This document shows positions 6,490 to 12,590 of a DNA stretch of 13,969 nucleotides, piece after piece. Position numbers and translations under genes: made by a program. The stretch's first letter is position 1, and every line of letters begins with the position of its first letter. The stretch is from Syntrophaceae bacterium UBA6255. Its GTDB lineage: Bacteria; Desulfobacterota; Syntrophia; Syntrophales; Smithellaceae. The notes beneath the pieces are model-generated. The model did no database searches, was not told the origin of the DNA, and saw only the letters and a program-made list of their open reading frames with translations. Location: assembly GCA_002441205.1 (NCBI GenBank), contig DJVN01000299.1:17503-31471 (forward strand), given 5' to 3'.

Positions 6490-7503
6490 ATGAAACAATT
6501 TTTTAATCCGGAAGACATAGAAAGAAAGGTTATCCTGATATTAAGGATTCTTAATGAAAATTCAGAATCACAGGGTGCGCGTGTTATTGCACGAAAGATG
6601 AAAGAATGCGGCGTTCAACTGAGTGAAAGAACCGTTCGCTATCACCTCAAACTGATGGACGAAAGAGGATTGACGAAACTGGTAGGTCGTCGTGACGGCA
6701 GAATCATTACGAATCTTGGACTTGATGAAATGCACAATGCCCGCGTCCGGGATAAAATCAGCCTCTCTATTTCTCGCATCGACGTTCTCTCATTTAAAAC
6801 AACTTTTGATATTAAAAACCGCAGCGGACTTGTCCCTGTCAACGTTTCTTTCCTTCCCCAAAATCAATTTAAGAAAGCTCTTACGGCAATGAAACCTGTT
6901 TTCAAAAAAAAAATTGCCATTTCCGATCGTATTGCGATTGCTCATGAAGGGGAAAAACTGGGAGAAGCAATTGTTCCAGCGGGGAAAATTGGTTTGGCCA
7001 CGGTCTGCAGTATTTTGATTAACGGCGTGCTCTTGAAACACGGTATTCCAATTGATTCCAAGTTTGGCGGAATATTGCAGGTTAAGAACAGTGACCCTTT
7101 AAGATTTGTCGAACTGATTCATTATGCCGGATCATCGCTTGATCCATCGGAAATTTTTATTCGCGGCAAAATGACGTCCGTAAGAAAAGTCATCAATAAG
7201 GGTGAGGGGAAAATTCTGGCGAATTTCCGCGAATTACCAGCGCTTTCGTTGCCCCTGGCAGAGAATATTGTAGCTGAATTGAATAGAATAGGTATTCACG
7301 GTATTATTGCTATCGGTAAAGTTGGCAGTCCTATTTGTCAAACGAATGTAGATATAAATAAAGTCGGCATGATTCTTCTGGGCGGACTCAATCCTGTTGC
7401 CGCTGCTTATGAAGAAGGATTTGATGTAGAAAACAAGGCAATGTCTACCGTAATGGAATATGAAGAACTGCAACACGTTGAAGAGATAAGGCAATCATTT
7501 TAG
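6490..7503 (+). CDS. nrpR: NrpR-like winged-helix/DUF128 transcriptional regulator
   Basis: From ATG 6490 the product has 337 residues. An N-terminal winged helix (about 8-78) is evident: ERKVILILRILNE, GARVIARKM, then recognition helix LSERTVRYHLKLMDERGL and wing LVGRRDGRIIT. The rest (about 95-330) is one NrpR/DUF128 domain, with GLATVCSILINGVLLKHGIP, FGGILQV and MILLGGLNPVAAAYEEG. In methanogens NrpR represses nitrogen genes and is released by 2-oxoglutarate; the best studied forms carry two such domains, whereas this has one. Placement directly before gdhA, a 2-oxoglutarate-consuming enzyme, supports a nitrogen role. The frame extends to TTG 6451 (350 residues), but that start lacks a Shine-Dalgarno site and precedes the predicted transcription start; ATG 6490 also lacks a clear one. 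The candidate operator at 6466-6481 suggests autoregulation. Ligand and targets are inferred. Confidence 0.85.
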   Translation: MKQFFNPEDIERKVILILRILNENSESQGARVIARKMKECGVQLSERTVRYHLKLMDERGLTKLVGRRDGRIITNLGLDEMHNARVRDKISLSISRIDVLSFKTTFDIKNRSGLVPVNVSFLPQNQFKKALTAMKPVFKKKIAISDRIAIAHEGEKLGEAIVPAGKIGLATVCSILINGVLLKHGIPIDSKFGGILQVKNSDPLRFVELIHYAGSSLDPSEIFIRGKMTSVRKVINKGEGKILANFRELPALSLPLAENIVAELNRIGIHGIIAIGKVGSPICQTNVDINKVGMILLGGLNPVAAAYEEGFDVENKAMSTVMEYEELQHVEEIRQSF

Positions 7504-7505
7504 TC

Positions 7506-7519
7506 AATGAACATTCATT
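7506..7519. repeat. Inverted repeat AATGAA-CA-TTCATT before gdhA
   Basis: A perfect 6+6 inverted repeat with a 2-base centre lies between nrpR stop and the gdhA ribosome site. It could be an operator for gdhA, but its sequence does not match the repeat at 6466-6481 and no promoter is evident beside it. Confidence 0.3.
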
Positions 7520-7551
7520 ACATAAAAAAAATTTTCCAGGAGGATTAATTT

Positions 7552-8907
7552 ATGTCAGTTATTAAAGATGTTATCGCTAAAGTTAAGCAAACAGATCCCT
7601 ATCAGCCGGAATTTCATCAGGCAGTTGAAGAAGTTATGGAAACCTTGGAACCCACGGTTAAAAAACATCCTGAATATGTAAAAGCCAATATCTATGAACG
7701 CATTGTGGAGCCGGAAAGAGCAATGCAATTCAGAGTTCCCTGGGTAGACGACAAAGGGAATGTTGTTGTCAATAGAGGATTCCGTGTTCAATTCAATAAC
7801 GCTATCGGTCCTTTCAAGGGCGGCCTGCGTTTCCATCCTTCTGTCAACTTAGGCATCATTAAATTTCTTGGTTTTGAACAGATTTTCAAAAACGCGCTGA
7901 CCACCCTGCCTATGGGCGGTGCCAAAGGAGGTTCCGATTTTGATCCGAAAGGAAAATCGGATGGAGAAGTCATGCGTTTCTGCCAGGCGTTCATGCGTGA
8001 ATTATTTCGCCATATAGGCGCAGATATCGACGTACCCGCCGGTGATATCGGAGTGGGTGGCCGTGAAATAGGTTATCTTTATGGTTACTACAAAAAAATC
8101 CGTAACGAACACACCGGCGTTCTGACCGGAAAGGGAATGTCCTATGGCGGAAGTTTAATTCGTCCGGAAGCGACGGGATACGGCACAGCGTATTTTGCCG
8201 CAGAAATGCTGGCGACACGAAAGCTCAATTTCAAAGGAAAAACCGTCGCCATCAGCGGCGCCGGCAATGTCGCTCAGTATGCGGTCGAAAAAGTAAATCA
8301 ACTGGGTGGCAAAGTCATTTCTCTTTGCGATTCTTCAGCCTGTATCATTGATGAGGCCGGCATTGATGAAAAGAAGTGTAATTACGTGTTGGATTTGAAA
8401 AATGTCAAACGCGGTCGTATTTCGGAATACAAGAACAAATTCAAAGCGGACTGTTTCGAAGGGAAGAATGTCTGGGATGTTATTCGGGAACAGGGCATAA
8501 AAGTGGACATCGCTCTGCCCTGCGCGACACAGAACGAAATCAACGGCAAGAATGCCGCCGCACTCGTGAAAAACGGATGTATCTGTGTTGCCGAAGGAGC
8601 CAACATGCCTTCCACTCCCGAAGCGATCAATATTTTCCAGGACAAGAAAATCCTTTACGGTCCCGGCAAAGCAGCCAATGCAGGCGGCGTCGCCACTTCC
8701 GGCTTGGAAATGAGCCAGAACAGCATGAGATTTTTATGGACACGCGAAGAAGTGGACAATCGCCTACTGCAAATCATGAAGAGCATTCACAAAAACTGCT
8801 ATGACACGGCGGAAGCCTACGGCAAGAAAGGCGACTACGTAACCGGTGCAAACATTGCCGGATTCACAAAGGTTGCTGATGCTATGCTGGCATATGGTGT
8901 AGCGTGA
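7552..8907 (+). CDS. gdhA: NADP-specific glutamate dehydrogenase
   Basis: The enzyme reductively aminates 2-oxoglutarate with ammonium to glutamate, or the reverse, as a cytosolic hexamer. The 451-residue product is nearly collinear with E. coli GdhA (447). Seen motifs include NRGFRVQFNNAIGPFKGG, LGFEQIFKNALTTLPMGGAK, SDFDPKGKSDGEVMRFCQA and VPAGDIGVGGREIG. Catalytic or substrate residues of the family are present: K89, K113, K125 and D165. The cofactor domain follows with SGAGNVAQYAVEK (235-247) and CDSS (259-262), as in NADP(H)-preferring enzymes. The C-terminal AEGANMP and APGKAANAGGVATSG-type motifs are also present. A strong AGGAGG (7538-7543) lies 8 bases before the ATG. It begins 48 bases after the nrpR-like gene, which makes it the most obvious candidate for nitrogen-dependent control. 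The role is confident; direction and cofactor are family inference. Confidence 0.97.
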   Translation: MSVIKDVIAKVKQTDPYQPEFHQAVEEVMETLEPTVKKHPEYVKANIYERIVEPERAMQFRVPWVDDKGNVVVNRGFRVQFNNAIGPFKGGLRFHPSVNLGIIKFLGFEQIFKNALTTLPMGGAKGGSDFDPKGKSDGEVMRFCQAFMRELFRHIGADIDVPAGDIGVGGREIGYLYGYYKKIRNEHTGVLTGKGMSYGGSLIRPEATGYGTAYFAAEMLATRKLNFKGKTVAISGAGNVAQYAVEKVNQLGGKVISLCDSSACIIDEAGIDEKKCNYVLDLKNVKRGRISEYKNKFKADCFEGKNVWDVIREQGIKVDIALPCATQNEINGKNAAALVKNGCICVAEGANMPSTPEAINIFQDKKILYGPGKAANAGGVATSGLEMSQNSMRFLWTREEVDNRLLQIMKSIHKNCYDTAEAYGKKGDYVTGANIAGFTKVADAMLAYGVA

Positions 8908-8913
8908 TATAAT
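8905..8913 (+). promoter_or_regulatory. Extended -10 promoter overlapping gdhA stop
   Basis: TGATATAAT is a perfect extended -10 element (TGN-TATAAT). Its TGA is the gdhA stop codon itself. There is no recognisable -35 at 16-18 bases (the position reads TGCTGG), as is common for extended -10 promoters. It would start transcription near 8920 and let the hexosamine genes be expressed separately from gdhA. Confidence 0.4.
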
Positions 8914-8936
8914 AAGTATAACAGCAGGGGGAATTT

Positions 8937-10217
8937 ATGGATTTAAAACCGAAATCTCATGATAAAATAAGTAAATTAATTGAGTGCGGCGTAGAAATTC
9001 CCAATCCTGGAACGATTGATATTGGCGATGAAGTCAATATCAATCAGATTTCTGAAAAAGGTGTCAAAATTTATCCGGGATGCAGAATATATGGCAGCAA
9101 AACGGTTATATCATCCGGCTGTCAGTTGGGACATGAAGCACCGGTGACGATTGAAGACTGTCAACTTGGATCAAAGGTTGAATTAAAGGGCGGCTTCTTC
9201 AGCAAATCTGTTTTTCTGGAAAAAGCAAATATGGGAATGGGCGCGCACGTCCGGGAAGGATGTATCCTGGAGGAAGAAGCCGGTAGCGCTCATTGTGTCG
9301 GTTTAAAACAAACCATTCTCTTTCCCTTTGTGACATTGGGCAGCCTGATAAATTTCTGCGACTGCTTCATGGCCGGTGGCACAAGTCGTTCCAATCACAG
9401 TGAAGTAGGAAGCTCTTATATCCATTTCAATTTCACACCGGATGCCGACAAAACAACACCATCTCTGATTGGCGATGTGCCAAGGGGAGTTATGTTAAAT
9501 AACCCTCCCGTTTTTCTGGGTGGGCAAGGCGGAATCGTCGGTCCGGTTCGCTTGGGATATGGTAATGTTGTGGCGGCAGGATCAGTCCTGCGTCATGACT
9601 ATCCTCAGGACAACCAACTGATCTGCGAGAAAGTGCCGACAAGCAGTGTAAAGACCTACGTGCCGTCGGCTTATCCGAACTTAGGACGAATTATTGAAAA
9701 TAATGTTCTCTATTTGGCAAATCTCGTGGCGCTGGAAGAGTGGTACAAGCACATCAGAAAACATTTTTTACAAGCTCAACCACTAGGTTCTTTCCTGTTT
9801 ACCGGAGCCATGGAACAACTTGCATCAGCGAAAAAGGAGCGTTTGAAAAGATTGAAATCCATGGCGGGAAAAGCCCGCACATCAGCCATAAAACAAAGAT
9901 CGCAAAAGTATTTTAAAGGTAGGAGCGAATTTTATGAGCAGATAGGATATATCGAAGATCTCTTTAATGGTGAATTTGCTGCGGAGAGCGAAGCAACAAA
10001 AAAACTGCGCAATGCGTTCCTTAAAAAACTGGAAAAAGCTGTCGCAAAAAATCAAACGCTCTATATTGAAACAATCCAGGCATTGCCTGCAGACATATCC
10101 TCACAAGGCATCACCTGGTTAAACGACATCGTAAGCACCCTTGGTGAAACAGTGTCGCGGGCCCTGCCCTCCCTGGGTCTATTAAAAAAATATCATAAAA
10201 ACAAAAAGGAGAAATAG
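8937..10217 (+). CDS. GlmU-like left-handed beta-helix protein without pyrophosphorylase domain
   Basis: The product has 426 residues. Residues about 20-240 form a hexapeptide-repeat beta-helix (runs such as VKIYPGCRIYGSKTVISSGC), containing NHSEVGSSYIHFNFTP, SLIGDVPRGVM and FLGGQGGIVGPVRLGYGNVVAAGSVL. These last motifs resemble the acetyltransferase half of GlmU, which makes N-acetylglucosamine-1-phosphate. The GlmU N-terminal uridylyltransferase domain is absent. Residues about 245-426 are mostly Lys-rich helix, probably for oligomerisation. Such proteins are often labelled UDP-N-acetylglucosamine pyrophosphorylase, but no nucleotidyltransferase motif is visible, so acyltransferase or sugar-nucleotide binding is the safer call. 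The ribosome site AGGGGG (8926-8931) precedes ATG 8937. Its stop abuts the glmM start with no gap, implying a joint role in amino-sugar activation. Confidence 0.8.
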   Translation: MDLKPKSHDKISKLIECGVEIPNPGTIDIGDEVNINQISEKGVKIYPGCRIYGSKTVISSGCQLGHEAPVTIEDCQLGSKVELKGGFFSKSVFLEKANMGMGAHVREGCILEEEAGSAHCVGLKQTILFPFVTLGSLINFCDCFMAGGTSRSNHSEVGSSYIHFNFTPDADKTTPSLIGDVPRGVMLNNPPVFLGGQGGIVGPVRLGYGNVVAAGSVLRHDYPQDNQLICEKVPTSSVKTYVPSAYPNLGRIIENNVLYLANLVALEEWYKHIRKHFLQAQPLGSFLFTGAMEQLASAKKERLKRLKSMAGKARTSAIKQRSQKYFKGRSEFYEQIGYIEDLFNGEFAAESEATKKLRNAFLKKLEKAVAKNQTLYIETIQALPADISSQGITWLNDIVSTLGETVSRALPSLGLLKKYHKNKKEK

Positions 10218-11570
10218 ATGGGCAAATTATTTGGCACTGACGGAATCAGAGGCGAAGCAAACACCTATCCCATGACACCCGAAATTGCCTTTGGGGTTGG
10301 ACGCGCCATAGCGCATTTATTTAAAAAGAAAAGTCACCGTTCCGTCATTATTATTGGAAAAGACACAAGACTTTCCGGGTATATGCTGGAAAGTTCCCTG
10401 GAAGCAGGGATTACTTCCATGGGAGGTTATTCCTATCTGGTTGGAGTCATGCCGACACCGGGCATAGCCTTTGTAACACAGAGCATGCGTGCTGACGCGG
10501 GCGTTGTCATTTCTGCGTCCCATAATCCCTTTCAGGACAACGGACTGAAAATTTTTGGAGGAGATGGCTACAAGCTAACCGATGACCAGGAAGAAACAAT
10601 CGAAGATTTAATCATCAACAACAAGCTTTCCGACCTGACGGCATCAGGACAGGATATTGGAAGAGCCTTCCGGCTCGAAGGGGTGAATGGCCGTTATATC
10701 GTTTTTGCAAAGAATACCTTTCCACGCAATCTCAACATGGAAGGCATGAAAATTGTTCTGGACACAGCGAATGGAGCTACATACCGTGTAGCGCCGGACA
10801 CGTTCAATGAACTTGGCGCCGATGTTGATGTCATTCACAAAACGCCCAACGGCATCAATATCAATGACAAATGCGGTTCTCAGCACACAGAAATCCTTAA
10901 AGAAAAAGTGGTGAATAATAGAGCATCCCTCGGCCTGGCCTTTGACGGAGACGGTGATCGCCTTATTGCAGTGGATGAAAAAGGAAATGAGATCACCGGA
11001 GACCAGATCCTTGTCATCTGCGCGAATATTCTTAAAAAAGAAGGAAAATTGAAGAACGATCTTCTGGTCAGCACCGTAATGAGCAATCTAGGTTTAAAAA
11101 TTGCCTGTAAAAAATATGGATTCAAACATCATGCTTCTAAAGTGGGAGACCGTTATGTTCTAGAAGATATGCTGAAGATGGGATCTGTCATAGGCGGCGA
11201 GGAAGCCGGTCATATGATCTTTTTGGAACATCATACAACCGGCGACGGGATTATTGCCGCTTTGCAACTGGTCGCTGCCATGGTCAAAGAAGGCAAGCCG
11301 CTTTCTGAACTGGCGCGCATGATGGACATTTTCCCGCAAAAGTTGATAAATATTAATGTGAAGAGCAAGCCGGATATTAATACAGTTCCGAAACTTGCGG
11401 AAGCCATCAAACAAGTAGAAAAAGAACTTGGTGAAGAAGGACGGGTGCTGGTCAGATATTCCGGCACTCAGAACATGTGTCGGGTCATGGTGGAAGGGCC
11501 CTCGGATACAATCACGGCAAAATATTGTCAACAACTCGCCGACATCGTAAAAATCGAACTAGGATCATAG
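10218..11570 (+). CDS. glmM: Phosphoglucosamine mutase
   Basis: GlmM interconverts glucosamine-6-phosphate and glucosamine-1-phosphate on the path to UDP-N-acetylglucosamine for peptidoglycan and lipopolysaccharide. The 450 residues (E. coli 445) show the N-terminal GTDGIRGEAN, the phosphoserine loop ISASHNP (Ser101), the Mg site DGDGDR (D243, D245, D247) and the sugar loop GEEAGH (327-332; usually GEQSGH). The phosphate-binding loop reads R413-YSGTQNMCR rather than the usual RxSGTEP, so Glu and Pro are replaced by Gln and Asn. AAGGAG (10206-10211) sits 6 bases before ATG 10218, inside the end of the preceding gene. Very tight spacing to both neighbours indicates an operon. The altered loop is unlikely to change the family assignment but could tune substrate choice. 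Confidence 0.93.
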   Translation: MGKLFGTDGIRGEANTYPMTPEIAFGVGRAIAHLFKKKSHRSVIIIGKDTRLSGYMLESSLEAGITSMGGYSYLVGVMPTPGIAFVTQSMRADAGVVISASHNPFQDNGLKIFGGDGYKLTDDQEETIEDLIINNKLSDLTASGQDIGRAFRLEGVNGRYIVFAKNTFPRNLNMEGMKIVLDTANGATYRVAPDTFNELGADVDVIHKTPNGININDKCGSQHTEILKEKVVNNRASLGLAFDGDGDRLIAVDEKGNEITGDQILVICANILKKEGKLKNDLLVSTVMSNLGLKIACKKYGFKHHASKVGDRYVLEDMLKMGSVIGGEEAGHMIFLEHHTTGDGIIAALQLVAAMVKEGKPLSELARMMDIFPQKLININVKSKPDINTVPKLAEAIKQVEKELGEEGRVLVRYSGTQNMCRVMVEGPSDTITAKYCQQLADIVKIELGS

Positions 11571-11585
11571 CAGGAGAAAATAACT

Positions 11586-12545
11586 ATGGCGATTACTGTT
11601 TATGCTACCAAAGATTTTGCTCAAATGAGTGAAGTTGCTTCGGACATTGTTATCAAAAAAACTGTCGAAACACTCAAAAAGAAGAGAGAAGCCGTTTTAG
11701 GACTGGCCACAGGGAATTCGCCCACCGGACTATATAAACACTTTGCTAAAGCAGCCAACGAGGGGAAATTTGATTCCAGCCGGATTCGCAGTTTTAACTT
11801 GGATGAATATGTCGGTCTGCCGGGCGATAATGTTCAGCAGCGGGTCATTCATCCGGAAAGCTACGCTTATTTTATGATTAAGGAACTTTTCAGTCATCTC
11901 AATAAAAAATTTATTGAAACACGCGTTCCCTATGGTTCATTAATTGATCAGAAAATATTGATTAAGGAACTTAAGGAAAACAAAAACGACTGGGAATTCA
12001 AGGGTACGGATGCCGGAAAGTCCATCTCGATTAAAGCTAAACCAAAATCAAAATATCTTGCCTGGATACGGAAGGAAATTCTCGATGGTTATGCCAAAAA
12101 AATAAAAGCGGCAGGAGGAATCGATCTTCAGATTATCGGTGTGGGTGGTCGCGGTCATGTGGCTTTCCACGAATCAGGCATTCCTTTTAAAGGCAGTTCG
12201 GTGCTGCTGGTCAAACTTGACGACAACACCATCGCCAATGCGGTTGCCGACGGACATTTCAGCAAAAAATCTGATTCGCCGCAGTATGCTATCAGCATGG
12301 GGGCCCAACTGGTTTATCAGGCAAGAACAGTCGTTCTTGTGGCCAATGGTGCACGCAAAACAGAATCTATTACCCGTTCGCTTCTGGGCGATGTAACACC
12401 GGAAATCCCCATATCGTATGGTCAGCAATACGCCAAACAAGGTGGCGAGTTGATTTATGTTATTGACCGCGTCGCGGCCGAAGACCTTTTGGTGAACTCG
12501 AAGGAACTCAAAGACCGGAGTATAATTTTGAAGAACATGGCTTAA
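11586..12545 (+). CDS. Divergent NagB-family (glucosamine-6-phosphate isomerase-like) protein
   Basis: The NagB family deaminates and isomerises glucosamine-6-phosphate to fructose-6-phosphate plus ammonium. At 319 residues this is longer than E. coli NagB (266). Family motifs are LGLATGNSPTGLY (38-50), FNLDEYVGLP (70-79, D73 = D72), HPESY (89-93) and GVGGRGHVAFHE (185-196). H191 and E196 match H143 and E148, but Asp141 is replaced by Arg189, and Lys208, which binds substrate phosphate in NagB, aligns with Gln233 in the stretch SPQYAISMG. A short insertion (about 81-87) and a longer Lys-rich one (about 130-165) explain the extra length. Another member of the NagB/6-phosphogluconolactonase superfamily with a different substrate is quite possible. 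The ribosome site AGGAG (11572-11576) and 15-base gap after glmM place it in the same operon. Confidence 0.82.
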   Translation: MAITVYATKDFAQMSEVASDIVIKKTVETLKKKREAVLGLATGNSPTGLYKHFAKAANEGKFDSSRIRSFNLDEYVGLPGDNVQQRVIHPESYAYFMIKELFSHLNKKFIETRVPYGSLIDQKILIKELKENKNDWEFKGTDAGKSISIKAKPKSKYLAWIRKEILDGYAKKIKAAGGIDLQIIGVGGRGHVAFHESGIPFKGSSVLLVKLDDNTIANAVADGHFSKKSDSPQYAISMGAQLVYQARTVVLVANGARKTESITRSLLGDVTPEIPISYGQQYAKQGGELIYVIDRVAAEDLLVNSKELKDRSIILKNMA

Positions 12546-12576
12546 GTGCCATTTTTTACGCCATCATAAAAATGAC

Positions 12577-12582
12577 AGAGGA
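12577..12582 (+). promoter_or_regulatory. Ribosome binding site deciding the pyrG TTG start
   Basis: AGAGGA lies 8 bases before TTG 12591. An in-frame TGA at 12573-12575 excludes any earlier start, and no ATG precedes the conserved KFIFVTGGV sequence, so TTG is the initiation codon. Confidence 0.7.
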
Positions 12583-12590
12583 ACGTTAGC

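Noticed and set aside
12550..12574. CATTTTT/AAAAATG inverted repeat between the NagB-like gene and pyrG as a terminator
   Set aside because: The stem is almost entirely A-T, no T run follows it, and the short gap favours readthrough into pyrG.
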